Source of the DNA: Novosphingobium sp. B 225
GTDB lineage: Bacteria; Pseudomonadota; Alphaproteobacteria; Sphingomonadales; Sphingomonadaceae
NCBI RefSeq assembly: GCF_002198665.1
Contig: NZ_MWLM01000064.1
Location: 281,502 to 345,501 of the forward strand
Length of the DNA stretch: 64,000 nt
Reading direction: 5' to 3'
In this document: positions 1 to 8,200 of the stretch, piece after piece
Numbering within the stretch: position 1 is the stretch's first letter
How the letters are laid out: every line of letters starts with the position of its first letter
Made by a program: the position numbers and the translations under genes
Notes under the pieces: model-generated
Databases searched by the model: none
The model's input: only the letters and a program-made list of their open reading frames with translations
Told to the model about the DNA's origin: nothing

Positions 1-827
1 GTCAGGCCTTTGGCCGTGGCAACGCTCTGGCGGGTCAGGACCATCGCGGCAGCGCCGTCGCTGATTGAGCTGGAGGTGGCGGCGGTGATCGTGCCGTCCT
101 TGGCGAAGGCGGGCTTCAGTGTCGGGATCTTGTCCGGGCGGCCCTTGCCGGGCTGCTCATCGGTATCGACCACCACTTCCCCCGCACGGCTGACCACGGT
201 CACCGGGACCACTTCGTCAACAAAAGCCCCTTCGCTGATCGCAGCCTGGGCGCGGCGCAGCGATTCGATCGAATAGCTGTCCTGCGCCTCGCGCGTCAGT
301 TGATAGGCATTTGCGGTATCCTGCGCGAAAGTGCCCATCGCGCGGCCGGCTTCATAGGCGTCTTCCAGCCCGTCAAGGAACATGTGGTCATAGGCCGTAT
401 CGTGCCCGATCCGCGCGCCCGAGCGGTGCTTTTTGAGCAAGTAGGGCGCATTGGTCATGCTTTCCATGCCGCCCGCAACGACCAGATCGATCGAGCCCGA
501 AGCGAGCGCTTCTGCGCCCATGATCAGGGTCTGCATACCCGATCCGCAAACCTTGTTGACCGTGGTCGCCTGGACCGATTTGGGCAGCCCGGCCTTGATC
601 GTGGCCTGCCGGGCCGGGGCCTGACCAAGCCCGGCGGGCAGCACGCAGCCCATATAGACACGCTCTACGTCGGCCCCGTCCACCCCGGCGCGGGCCACGG
701 CACCCTTGATCGCGGTGGCACCAAGGTCGGTCGCCGAAACATCAGCCAGCGCGCCTTGCATGCCGCCCATCGGGGTGCGGGCATAGGACAGGATCACGAC
801 GGGATCGGCGGCGGAGAACGTGGCCAT
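1..827 (-). CDS. acetyl-CoA C-acetyltransferase (thiolase), 3' part outside the window
   Basis: This is the N-terminal 275 residues of a type II thiolase, which condenses two acetyl-CoA to acetoacetyl-CoA or cleaves beta-ketoacyl-CoA. The start of the mature protein reads MATFSAADPVVILSYARTP, a typical thiolase beginning. The nucleophilic cysteine lies in VCGSGMQ, followed by the family segment GGMESMTNAPYLL. The C-terminal half, with the His and second Cys, is cut off by the window edge. The ATG at 827-825 has an AAAGG Shine-Dalgarno about 8 nt upstream. The gene diverges from the aldehyde dehydrogenase at 977, with a 149-bp gap that must hold both promoters. Whether it serves polyhydroxyalkanoate synthesis or fatty-acid degradation cannot be told from this fragment. 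Confidence 0.9.
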   Translation of the reverse strand, partial: MATFSAADPVVILSYARTPMGGMQGALADVSATDLGATAIKGAVARAGVDGADVERVYMGCVLPAGLGQAPARQATIKAGLPKSVQATTVNKVCGSGMQTLIMGAEALASGSIDLVVAGGMESMTNAPYLLKKHRSGARIGHDTAYDHMFLDGLEDAYEAGRAMGTFAQDTANAYQLTREAQDSYSIESLRRAQAAISEGAFVDEVVPVTVVSRAGEVVVDTDEQPGKGRPDKIPTLKPAFAKDGTITAATSSSISDGAAAMVLTRQSVATAKGL

Positions 828-976
828 GACAGTGCCTTTCAGTAAGGGAAGCGCGAGTCCTGCCGACGCATAATGCTGCACTGCATCATTGGCAATCGCG
901 CAGTTGCCGCGCTGCTTGACTTGCCAAGCGGACGCAACTGCGGAACAAGGTCGCAAATCAAAACGGAGGGGACGCC

Positions 977-2410
977 GTGTCCGATACTGAAATTGCCCGC
1001 CTGCAGACCGTGCTTGATGCGCAGCGCGCTGCCTTTACCGCTGCCTTGCCCGAACCGATGTCGGTCCGGCGTGACCGGATCGATCGGGCGATTGCCCTGC
1101 TGGTCGATCACAAGGATGCCTTCGCCAAGGCGGTCAGCGCGGACTTTGGCCATCGCAGCACCGAGCAGACATTGATGAGCGACGTGATGCCTTCTGTCAG
1201 TGCGCTCAAGCATGCCCGCAAGCATTTCGAAGCCTGGAGCCGCGATGACAAGCGCAGCCCGATGTTCCCGCTTGGCCTGATCGGGGCCAAGGCCAAGGTG
1301 ATGTACCAGCCCAAGGGCGTGGTCGGAGTGATCGCCCCGTGGAACTTCCCGGTGGGCATGGTCATGGTGCCGATGGCCGGGATCCTGGCTGCCGGCAACC
1401 GCGCGATGATCAAGCCGAGCGAATTCACCGAGCGCGTCGCCGACCTGTTTGCCGAACTGGTGCCGCAGTACTTCGCCGAAGCGGAAATGGCGGTGTTCAC
1501 CGGCGGGGTCGAGGTTGGCACCGCGTTCAGCAAGCTCGCCTTCGATCACCTGATTTTCACCGGGGCGACCAGCGTGGGCAAGCATATCATGCGCGCCGCG
1601 GCGGACAATCTGGTGCCGGTGACCCTGGAACTGGGCGGCAAAAGCCCGACCTTCATCGGCCGCAGCGCCAACAAGGCCCAGGCCGGTGAGCGGATCGCCA
1701 TGGGCAAGATGATGAACGCCGGGCAGATCTGCCTTGCCCCCGATTACCTGCTGGTCGCCAAGGATCAGGAAGGCGAAATGATCGAGAGCGTCAGCAAGGG
1801 CGTTGCGGCGATGTACCCCACATTGCTGGCGAACGATGACTATACCTCGGTGGTCAACGGCCGGAACTTTGAGCGGCTGCAGGGCTATCTGGCCGACGCG
1901 AAAGAGAAGGGGGCCGAGCTGATCGAGGTCAACCCGGCGGGCGAGGACTTCAAGTCGAGCAATGGCAACAAGATGCCGCTGACCATAGTCCGGAACGTCA
2001 CCGAGGACATGAAAGTGATGCAGGAAGAGATCTTTGGTCCGATCCTGCCGGTGATGACCTATGACTCGATCGATCAGGCGATCGATTATGTGAACGACCA
2101 CGACCGCCCGCTGGGGCTGTACTACTTCGGGCAGGACAAGGTCGAGGAGCAGAAGGTGCTGAGCCGGACGATCTCGGGCGGGGTCACGGTCAACGACGTG
2201 CTGTTCCACAACGCCATGGAAGACCTGCCGTTCGGCGGGGTCGGACCATCGGGCATGGGCAATTACCACGGGATGGACGGGTTCAAGACCTTCAGCCACG
2301 CCCGCGCGGTCTATCGTCAGGCCGGGCTGGACGTGGGCAAGCTGTCCGGGTTCAAGCCGCCCTATGGCAAGCAGACTCAGGCCACACTGAAGCGCGAGCT
2401 GAAGAAGTAG
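977..2410 (+). CDS. coniferyl-aldehyde-type NAD(P)-dependent aldehyde dehydrogenase
   Basis: This is a 477-residue aldehyde dehydrogenase that oxidises an aldehyde to the acid with NAD(P)+. The catalytic cysteine is Cys252 in GQICLAPDY and the general base is Glu218 in LELGGK. The APWNFP cofactor-entry motif is present near residue 120. The GQICLAPDY context and the PFGGVGPSGMG motif match the coniferyl aldehyde dehydrogenase subgroup rather than betaine or succinate-semialdehyde enzymes. The start is a GTG at 977 with a strong GGAGGGG Shine-Dalgarno 6-12 nt upstream. Its true substrate could be any aromatic or medium-chain aldehyde, since this subgroup is broad. Confidence 0.9.
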   Translation: MSDTEIARLQTVLDAQRAAFTAALPEPMSVRRDRIDRAIALLVDHKDAFAKAVSADFGHRSTEQTLMSDVMPSVSALKHARKHFEAWSRDDKRSPMFPLGLIGAKAKVMYQPKGVVGVIAPWNFPVGMVMVPMAGILAAGNRAMIKPSEFTERVADLFAELVPQYFAEAEMAVFTGGVEVGTAFSKLAFDHLIFTGATSVGKHIMRAAADNLVPVTLELGGKSPTFIGRSANKAQAGERIAMGKMMNAGQICLAPDYLLVAKDQEGEMIESVSKGVAAMYPTLLANDDYTSVVNGRNFERLQGYLADAKEKGAELIEVNPAGEDFKSSNGNKMPLTIVRNVTEDMKVMQEEIFGPILPVMTYDSIDQAIDYVNDHDRPLGLYYFGQDKVEEQKVLSRTISGGVTVNDVLFHNAMEDLPFGGVGPSGMGNYHGMDGFKTFSHARAVYRQAGLDVGKLSGFKPPYGKQTQATLKRELKK

Positions 2411-2424
2411 GGCACCTGCCCTTC

Positions 2425-2516
2425 GAAGGTCACAAAGGTCACAAAGGTCACAAAGGTCACAAAGGTCACAAAGGTCACGCGAAAACGCTGTTTTCACTTG
2501 TGTGACCTTTGTCACC
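2425..2516. repeat. 9-bp tandem repeat array (AAAGGTCAC) with palindromic tail
   Basis: One diverged and five exact AAAGGTCAC units run head to tail from 2425 to 2478. They are followed by the perfect palindrome GAAAACGCTGTTTTC (2481-2495). An inverted copy of nearly two repeat units follows (GTGTGACCTTTGTCAC, 2499-2514). Transcribed, the tail can fold back on the array. A related array with a similar tail lies at 63920-64000. The array sits just after the aldehyde dehydrogenase stop codon and 230 bp upstream of nuoA. Confidence 0.9.
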
Positions 2517-2749
2517 CACCGATGGGCGAGCGGACTTGGGCCGGGGTCTGGACAAGGGTAGCAGCCTGCCGTCTGGCCGGCCTGCCGCAACAATTGGAAA
2601 GAACCTGCGAATCGTCTTACCAGATCGCGGGCCTGTAGGAAAATTTCACCGGAATTGCGGGCTTCCCCCACTTGCGCCCGTGGCCTGCCGGGACTAGGGC
2701 GCGCACATCCCTTGGCAAGGCTGATTCCGGCCCCAGAAAGGCACTGTTC
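2517..2749. other. gene-free leader region upstream of nuoA
   Basis: Together with the repeat array, this completes a 339-bp gap before the nuo operon. No convincing ORF is present. The nuo promoter must lie here or within the array, but I cannot pick a -35/-10 pair with confidence. A Shine-Dalgarno AGAAAGG (2735-2741) precedes the nuoA GTG start. Confidence 0.5.
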
Positions 2750-3124
2750 GTGGTCGATTTATCGCAATACCTGCCGATCCTGATCTATTTGGGGATCGCG
2801 TTCGCGCTGTCATCGCTGTTCGTGTTCCTGCCGATGGGGGTTTCCCGCCTGACGGGTTCGCATCAGCCCAATGCGGAAAAGAACAGCGAATACGAATGCG
2901 GCTTCCCCGCGTTTGAGGATCCGCGCAGCCAGTTTGACGTACGCTTCTATCTGGTGGCGATCCTGTTCATCGTGTTCGATCTGGAAGCGGCCTATCTGTT
3001 TCCCTGGGCGGTCAGCCTGAAGGAAGTGGGCTGGGCCGGCTGGCTGGCAATGATGGTATTCCTGGCGGAACTGGCCATTGGCCTCGCCTATGCATGGAAA
3101 GTGGGAGCGCTGGATTGGGAATGA
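2750..3124 (+). CDS. nuoA: NADH-quinone oxidoreductase subunit A
   Basis: NuoA is a small membrane subunit at the junction between the peripheral and membrane arms of Complex I. The 124-residue product has three hydrophobic segments and the family signature [20 protein letters not shown] with the conserved Cys of the quinone-site loop. The upstream open frame runs to 2672, but the GTG at 2750 gives the family's usual length and has AGAAAGG 8 nt upstream. The stop overlaps the nuoB ATG as ATGA. It is the first gene of the fourteen-gene nuo cluster. Confidence 0.95.
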   Translation: MVDLSQYLPILIYLGIAFALSSLFVFLPMGVSRLTGSHQPNAEKNSEYECGFPAFEDPRSQFDVRFYLVAILFIVFDLEAAYLFPWAVSLKEVGWAGWLAMMVFLAELAIGLAYAWKVGALDWE

Positions 3125-3678
3125 GCACGCTCGTAAACAGCGCCGGACAGCCGATTTCGTCGGGGCAGGGGATCGTCCCGCCCGATCAGGGCTTTTTCAA
3201 CGACCTTAACAGCGAAGTGCATGACAAGGGCTTCCTCGTCACCAGCACCGAAGACCTGTTTCAGTGGGCGCGCACCGGCAGCCTGTGGTGGATGACCTTC
3301 GGCCTCGCCTGCTGCGCGGTGGAGATGATCCACGTCAACATGCCGCGGTACGACATGGAACGCTTCGGCGTCGCCCCGCGCGCCTCTCCGCGTCAATCGG
3401 ATGTGATGATCGTGGCGGGCACGCTGTGCAACAAGATGGCCCCGGCGCTGCGCAAGGTCTATGACCAGATGTCAGAGCCCAAATACGTCATCTCGATGGG
3501 CAGCTGCGCCAATGGCGGCGGCTATTACCACTACAGCTACAGCGTCGTGCGCGGGTGTGACCGGATCGTGCCGGTGGACATTTATGTGCCCGGCTGCCCC
3601 CCCACGGCTGAAGCGCTGCTTTATGGCGTGATGCAATTGCAGCGCAAGATCCGCCGGATCGGGACGGTTGAGCGATGA
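3121..3678 (+). CDS. nuoB: NADH-quinone oxidoreductase subunit B
   Basis: NuoB carries the terminal 4Fe-4S cluster N2, which passes electrons to quinone. The 185-residue protein has the expected ligands: the adjacent pair in [10 protein letters not shown], then [10 protein letters not shown] and [12 protein letters not shown]. The ATG at 3121 overlaps the nuoA stop. An upstream in-frame ATG at 3094 lies inside nuoA and is unlikely to be used. The N-terminal 30 residues are polar and variable, as is usual. A palindromic element separates it from nuoC. Confidence 0.97.
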   Translation: MSTLVNSAGQPISSGQGIVPPDQGFFNDLNSEVHDKGFLVTSTEDLFQWARTGSLWWMTFGLACCAVEMIHVNMPRYDMERFGVAPRASPRQSDVMIVAGTLCNKMAPALRKVYDQMSEPKYVISMGSCANGGGYYHYSYSVVRGCDRIVPVDIYVPGCPPTAEALLYGVMQLQRKIRRIGTVER

Positions 3679-3704
3679 GTCAGAATTTTCCTGCACACCC
3701 TTTG

Positions 3705-3771
3705 CCGTTCGTGTCGAGCGAAGTCGAGACACTTGGACGCAGCGTGTCTCGACTTCGCTCGACACGAACGG
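3705..3771. repeat. palindromic element, family A, copy 1 (nuoB/nuoC gap)
   Basis: Two perfect 28-bp inverted arms (3705-3732 and 3744-3771) flank an 11-nt spacer. The arm begins CCGTTCGTGTCGAGCGAAGT. It lies entirely between the nuoB stop and the nuoC start. Related copies are at 11979-12050 and 63161-63227. An in-frame TTG-initiated extension of nuoC runs through it, giving a spurious VRVERSRDT peptide. In mRNA it would form a very stable hairpin inside the nuo transcript. Confidence 0.95.
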
Positions 3772-3784
3772 AGGTTGGTTCCAA

Positions 3785-4414
3785 ATGACTGTCCTCCACT
3801 CCGCCCCCCGCTTCACCTCGAACGAGGGCGTGCTCGCTGCGCTGACCAAGGCGCTTGGCAGCAAGCTGGTGTCAGGTCATGAGGCCCACGGCGAAGTCGT
3901 ACTCACCGTGGCCCGCGCCGAAATCGCCAATGCGCTGCGGCAATTGCGCGATGAACACGAATACCAGCAGCTGATGGAAATCGCCGGGGCCGATTACCCC
4001 GACCGGGCCGAACGCTTCGAAGTGGTCTACATGCTGCTCAGCGTGACAAAGAACCACCGCGTGATCGTCAAGACCACCGCCTCGGAAAGCACTCCGGTGC
4101 CGACCGTGACCACGCTCTGGCCGGTCGCGGGCTGGTTAGAGCGCGAAGTGTTCGACATGTACGGCGTGATTTTCGAAGGCAACACGGATCTCCGCCGGAT
4201 CCTGACCGACTATGGCTTCGAAGGGCACCCCTTCCGCAAGGACTTCCCGCTGACCGGCTATGTTGAATTGCGCTATTCCGAGGAAGCCAAGCGCGTGGTC
4301 TATGAACCGGTCAAGCTGCCGCAGGACCTGCGCCAGTTCGACTTCATGAGCCCGTGGGAAGGTGCGGACTATGTGCTGCCGGGTGACGAAAAAGCTGAAG
4401 GGGACAAGAAGTGA
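3785..4414 (+). CDS. nuoC: NADH-quinone oxidoreductase subunit C (30 kDa)
   Basis: NuoC is a peripheral-arm subunit without redox centres that packs against NuoD. The 209-residue product contains the family signature [17 protein letters not shown] and the downstream [12 protein letters not shown]. The frame is open back to a TTG at 3668, but that stretch is the palindromic element. The ATG at 3785 gives the expected N-terminus and length. The stop overlaps the nuoD GTG as GTGA. It is a separate gene from nuoD here, unlike the fused nuoCD of enterobacteria. Confidence 0.96.
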   Translation: MTVLHSAPRFTSNEGVLAALTKALGSKLVSGHEAHGEVVLTVARAEIANALRQLRDEHEYQQLMEIAGADYPDRAERFEVVYMLLSVTKNHRVIVKTTASESTPVPTVTTLWPVAGWLEREVFDMYGVIFEGNTDLRRILTDYGFEGHPFRKDFPLTGYVELRYSEEAKRVVYEPVKLPQDLRQFDFMSPWEGADYVLPGDEKAEGDKK

Positions 4415-5622
4415 GCTTCACCCTGGAAGAATCGCCGACCACCGGAGATGAAGTCATCACCAACTACACGATCAACTTCGGGCCTCAGCACCCGGCGGCG
4501 CACGGCGTGCTGCGCATGGTGCTGGAACTCGATGGCGAAATCATCGAACGGGTCGATCCGCACGTCGGGCTGCTCCATCGCGGCACCGAAAAGCTGATTG
4601 AAAACAAGACCTACCTGCAGGCGCTGCCCTATTTCGACCGGCTCGACTATTGCTCGCCGCTCGGGATGGAGCACAGCTACGTTCTGGCGATTGAAAAGTT
4701 GCTCAATCTGGAAGTGCCGCTGCGGGGCCAGTACCTGCGCGTGCTGTTTGCCGAGCTGACCCGGATCTGCAACCACATGCTCAACATGGGTTCGCACGTG
4801 ATGGATGTCGGCGCGATGACGCCGAACCTGTGGATGTTCGAAGTGCGCGAGGACTGCCTCAACTTCTTCGAACGTGCGAGCGGCGCGCGGATGCACTCTG
4901 CGTGGTTCCGCCCCGGCGGGGTCCATCAGGACGTCCCGCAGGCGCTGCTCGACGATATCGGAGTGTGGCTGGAAAAGCGCATGCCGACCCTGTTCGAAGA
5001 CGCCATGTCGCTGGTGGTCGACAACCGCATCTTCAAGCAGCGCAATGTCGATATTGCCAAGGTCAGCAAGGAAGACGCGCTGGCCTGGGGCTTTTCCGGC
5101 CCGATGATCCGCGCCGCCGGCATCCCGTGGGATCTGCGCAAGAGCCAGCCTTATGACGTCTATGACCGGATGCAGTTCGAAATCCCGGTCGGCACCAACT
5201 CTGATTGCTATGACCGCTTCATGGTCCGGGTGGAGGAAGTGCGCCAATCCGCCAAGATAATCCAGCAGTGCCTGCGTGAAATGCCAGATGGCCCGGTCGC
5301 TTCGGACGACCGCAAGGTTTCGCCGCCCAAGCGCGCGGAAATGAAGCAGTCGATGGAAAGCCTGATCCACCACTTCAAGCTCTACACCGAAGGCTTCCAC
5401 GTGCCCGCTGGCGAAGTCTATGTCGCCACCGAAAGCCCCAAGGGTGAATTCGGCGTCTATCTGGTCAGCGACGGCAGCAACAAGCCGTACCGCTGCAAGA
5501 TCCGCCCGACCGCGTTCAGCCACCTTCAGGCGATGGACTTCATGTGCAAGGGCCACATGCTCCCCGACGCAACCGCCATCCTCGGCGCGATCGACGTGGT
5601 GTTCGGGGAGTGTGACCGGTGA
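4411..5622 (+). CDS. nuoD: NADH-quinone oxidoreductase subunit D (49 kDa)
   Basis: NuoD forms the quinone-binding pocket with NuoB. The 403-residue product has the N-terminal [17 protein letters not shown] motif, LLHRGTEKL, and the C-terminal [17 protein letters not shown] segment expected of the hydrogenase-like fold. The start is a GTG overlapping the nuoC stop. The stop at 5620-5622 overlaps a short downstream ORF. Confidence 0.97.
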   Translation: MSFTLEESPTTGDEVITNYTINFGPQHPAAHGVLRMVLELDGEIIERVDPHVGLLHRGTEKLIENKTYLQALPYFDRLDYCSPLGMEHSYVLAIEKLLNLEVPLRGQYLRVLFAELTRICNHMLNMGSHVMDVGAMTPNLWMFEVREDCLNFFERASGARMHSAWFRPGGVHQDVPQALLDDIGVWLEKRMPTLFEDAMSLVVDNRIFKQRNVDIAKVSKEDALAWGFSGPMIRAAGIPWDLRKSQPYDVYDRMQFEIPVGTNSDCYDRFMVRVEEVRQSAKIIQQCLREMPDGPVASDDRKVSPPKRAEMKQSMESLIHHFKLYTEGFHVPAGEVYVATESPKGEFGVYLVSDGSNKPYRCKIRPTAFSHLQAMDFMCKGHMLPDATAILGAIDVVFGECDR

Positions 5623-5750
5623 TGATGAAACTCGTCAGTTTGGCTCGGCGCTTGCCCTGGCCGTTGCACGTTCTGTTCGCCTTCATCTCTAATGGCGCCC
5701 ATTCGCCGCCGGATCGCAAGGTGCCTGGGAAAGGCAAGCGCAATGCCTGA
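5622..5750 (+). CDS. hypothetical 42-residue ORF between nuoD and the NTF2-like gene
   Basis: An ATG at 5622 overlaps the nuoD stop, and the frame closes at 5750 inside the next gene, so it is coupled at both ends. The product has a basic N-terminus ([14 protein letters not shown]) followed by a short hydrophobic run LHVLFAFI and a basic C-terminus. I recognise no family. It could be a real translationally coupled small protein, or simply the linker that carries ribosomes to the next start. Confidence 0.3.
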   Translation: MMKLVSLARRLPWPLHVLFAFISNGAHSPPDRKVPGKGKRNA

Positions 5751-6078
5751 CCGCCTCGCCATCGCCACCCAGATGATCGCGCACTACAACGCGCAGGATG
5801 CCGACGCCTATGTCGCGCTGATGACCGACGATGCCTGCGAAGCCAGCTATCGCGGTGCGGTGCTGCGCGATGGCAAGGAAGGCGTGCGCGCCGGGTTGAA
5901 GGCGATGTTCGCGGAATTTCCGGAAAACCGTGCGGAGATCATCGAGGGCTACCACCTTGGCGACTATGCCGTGCTGCATGAAAAAGTGTGGCGCTCGAAC
6001 GCTTCCGAGCCGTTCGAAGTCATGTCCGTCTATTCGTTCGAGGGCGACAAGTGCTCTCGCGTGGAGTTCATTCGTTAA
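5743..6078 (+). CDS. NTF2-like / SnoaL-type small protein
   Basis: This is a 111-residue alpha+beta protein of the NTF2-like (SnoaL/steroid isomerase) cone fold. It has the typical AIATQMIAHYNAQDADAYVA opening helix, FEVMSVYSFEGDKCSRVEF closing strands, and one-domain length. Members are isomerases, hydrolases or binding proteins, so no reaction can be assigned. I chose the ATG at 5743, with AAAGG about 8 nt upstream, over the in-frame ATG at 5692. The stop TAA overlaps the nuoE ATG. Its position inside the nuo operon suggests co-expression with Complex I, not a known subunit role. Confidence 0.8.
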   Translation: MPDRLAIATQMIAHYNAQDADAYVALMTDDACEASYRGAVLRDGKEGVRAGLKAMFAEFPENRAEIIEGYHLGDYAVLHEKVWRSNASEPFEVMSVYSFEGDKCSRVEFIR

Positions 6079-6746
6079 TGGCTGATCGTCATCTCGAACC
6101 CGATAGCCCCGAACTGCGCGCGCGCTGGGGCAGCTTTGCCTTCAACGCGGCGTGGGATACCAAGGCCAAGGCGGCGATCGCGCGCTATCCTGCCGGGCGC
6201 CAGCGCTCGGCCGTGATGGCGCTGCTCGACTATGCCCAGCGCCAGGTGGGTGAGGAAACCCAGACCCAGGGCTGGCTGCCGATCCCGGTGATGGAATATG
6301 TCGCGAAGTACCTCGACATGCCGATCATCCGCGTGGTCGAGGTCGCCTCGTTCTACACCATGTACAATCTGGTGCCGGTCGGCCGGTTCCACGTGCAGGT
6401 CTGCGGCACCACGCCCTGCATGCTGCGCGGCAGCGATGACATCATGGCCGCCTGCAAGGCGCGGGGCATGCACAAGGGCCACACCACCGATGACGGGATG
6501 TGGACTCTGACCGAAGTCGAATGCATGGGCAATTGCGCCTCCGCGCCGATGGTCCAGATCAACGACGACAATTTCGAAGACCTGACCGCTGACCGGCTGA
6601 ACACCGTGCTCGATGCGCTGGCCAAGGGCGAAAGCCCCAAGGCCGGAACGCAGGAACCCGGCCGCCACACGGTCGAGCCGCTGGGTGGGCCGACCACGCT
6701 GACGGCGATGGTTTCGGCCAACCACGACTATCGGAAGGAGTGGTAA
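6078..6746 (+). CDS. nuoE: NADH-quinone oxidoreductase subunit E (24 kDa)
   Basis: NuoE carries the 2Fe-2S cluster N1a next to NuoF. The 222-residue product has the thioredoxin-like ferredoxin ligands CGTTPC and CMGNC at the expected spacing. The preceding helical region contains SFYTMYNLVPVG. The protein is longer than the enterobacterial subunit because of a C-terminal extension rich in Pro, Gly and Thr. The ATG at 6078 overlaps the upstream stop (TAATG), and nuoF begins 3 bp after its stop. Confidence 0.97.
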   Translation: MADRHLEPDSPELRARWGSFAFNAAWDTKAKAAIARYPAGRQRSAVMALLDYAQRQVGEETQTQGWLPIPVMEYVAKYLDMPIIRVVEVASFYTMYNLVPVGRFHVQVCGTTPCMLRGSDDIMAACKARGMHKGHTTDDGMWTLTEVECMGNCASAPMVQINDDNFEDLTADRLNTVLDALAKGESPKAGTQEPGRHTVEPLGGPTTLTAMVSANHDYRKEW

Positions 6747-6749
6747 GCC

Positions 6750-8036
6750 ATGTCACTTGAGGACAAGGACCGCATCTTCACCAACGTCTACGGCTATCAG
6801 CCGTGGAACCTGAAGGCTGCGCAGGCGCGCGGGGATTGGGACAATACCAAGGCCCTGCTGGCGCTCGGCCAGGACAAGATCATTGATGAGATGAAGGCCA
6901 GCGGCCTGCGCGGGCGCGGCGGGGCCGGGTTCCCGACCGGGCTCAAGTGGTCGTTCATGCCCAAGGAATCGAAGGACGGCCGTCCCAGCTTCCTCGTCAT
7001 CAACGCCGACGAGTCCGAACCCGGCAGCTGCAAGGACCGCGAAATCATCCGCCACGATCCGCACAAGCTGATCGAAGGCGCGCTGGTCGCTGGTTTCGCG
7101 ATGCGCGCGCGCGCCGCCTATATCTACATTCGCGGCGAATATATCCGTGAGGCCGAAGTGCTCGTCGCCGCCGTGCAGGAAGCCTATGACGCCGGGCTGC
7201 TGGGCAAGAACGCGGCCAAGAGCGGCTATGATTTCGACGTCTTCGTCCACCGCGGCGCGGGCGCCTATATCTGCGGTGAAGAAACCGCGATGATCGAAAG
7301 CATCGAGGGCAAGAAAGGCCAGCCCCGGCTCAAGCCGCCGTTCCCGGCCGGCGCTGGGCTCTATGGCTGCCCGACCACGGTCAACAATGTCGAATCGATC
7401 GCGGTTGCCCCCACAATCCTGCGGCGCGGCGCGGCCTGGTTCTCCAGCTTTGGGCGGGATAACAACAAGGGCACCAAGCTGTTCCAGATCAGCGGGCACG
7501 TGAACAAGCCCTGCGTGGTCGAAGAAGCCATGTCGATCCCGTTCAGCGAACTGATCGAAAAGCACTGCGGCGGCATTCGCGGCGGGCGGGACAATCTGCT
7601 CGCGGTGATCCCGGGCGGCAGCTCGGTCCCGCTGGTTCCGGCGGCCGAGATCTGGGACGCGCCGATGGACTTTGATGGCCTTCGCGCGGTCGGCTCGGGC
7701 CTTGGCACCGCCGCCGTGATCGTGATGGACAAGAGCACCGACATCGTCCGCGCGATCAGCCGCCTGTCGCACTTCTACATGCACGAAAGCTGCGGCCAGT
7801 GTACGCCCTGCCGCGAAGGCACCGGCTGGATGTACCGCGTGATGGAACGCCTGCGCACCGGCGATGCCGACGTGGCGGAAATCGACATGCTGCACGATGT
7901 GACCAAACAGGTCGAAGGCCACACCATCTGCGCCCTGGGCGACGCGGCCGCCTGGCCGATCCAGGGCCTGATCCGCCACTTCCGCCCCGAGCTGGAGCGC
8001 CGGATCGCGGAGAATGTGCGGGAGGCGGCGGAGTGA
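6750..8036 (+). CDS. nuoF: NADH-quinone oxidoreductase subunit F (51 kDa, NADH/FMN)
   Basis: NuoF binds NADH and FMN and carries the 4Fe-4S cluster N3. The 428-residue product shows the glycine-rich nucleotide site [13 protein letters not shown]. It also has the second FMN/NADH motif [13 protein letters not shown] and the cluster ligands [13 protein letters not shown], with the fourth Cys in GHTICALGD. The ATG at 6750 follows nuoE by 3 bp with GAAGGAG upstream. The stop overlaps the GTG of a small membrane protein gene. Confidence 0.97.
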   Translation: MSLEDKDRIFTNVYGYQPWNLKAAQARGDWDNTKALLALGQDKIIDEMKASGLRGRGGAGFPTGLKWSFMPKESKDGRPSFLVINADESEPGSCKDREIIRHDPHKLIEGALVAGFAMRARAAYIYIRGEYIREAEVLVAAVQEAYDAGLLGKNAAKSGYDFDVFVHRGAGAYICGEETAMIESIEGKKGQPRLKPPFPAGAGLYGCPTTVNNVESIAVAPTILRRGAAWFSSFGRDNNKGTKLFQISGHVNKPCVVEEAMSIPFSELIEKHCGGIRGGRDNLLAVIPGGSSVPLVPAAEIWDAPMDFDGLRAVGSGLGTAAVIVMDKSTDIVRAISRLSHFYMHESCGQCTPCREGTGWMYRVMERLRTGDADVAEIDMLHDVTKQVEGHTICALGDAAAWPIQGLIRHFRPELERRIAENVREAAE

Positions 8037-8200
8037 GTACCGTTGAGCAATACTTCGCAATTTTGGGCGGCGCTATCGTGCTCATCGTTATGGGCAAATT
8101 CATCAGCATGCTAGTGAGCGGGACATTCCCCAATGACAAGTCAAGTGGTGAGGGAATGTCGGATGCTTCAGGAGCAGGCGACGGTGGAGGTTCCCACTAA
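8033..8200 (+). CDS. 55-residue single-pass membrane protein between nuoF and nuoG
   Basis: A GTG at 8033 overlaps the nuoF stop (GTGA), and the TAA at 8198-8200 overlaps the nuoG ATG, so translation is coupled at both ends. The product has one predicted transmembrane helix (about residues 8-28, [14 protein letters not shown]) and a Ser/Gly/Asp-rich tail ending GAGDGGGSH. Base composition is visibly lower in GC than its neighbours, with codons such as ATT, CTA and AGT. I recognise no family. It is plausibly a lineage-specific accessory factor for Complex I. Confidence 0.65.
   Translation: MSTVEQYFAILGGAIVLIVMGKFISMLVSGTFPNDKSSGEGMSDASGAGDGGGSH

Noticed and set aside
2425..2478. Possible CRISPR array
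   Set aside because: Units are 9 bp with no spacers and there are no cas genes.
839..2671. 610-codon open frame on the minus strand
   Set aside because: It is antisense to the aldehyde dehydrogenase, His/Arg-rich, and runs through the 9-bp repeat, giving a DLCDLC repeat. Typical shadow of a high-GC gene.
3668..3784. N-terminal extension of nuoC from a TTG
   Set aside because: It is translation of the family A palindrome (VRVERSRDT), absent from NuoC proteins.
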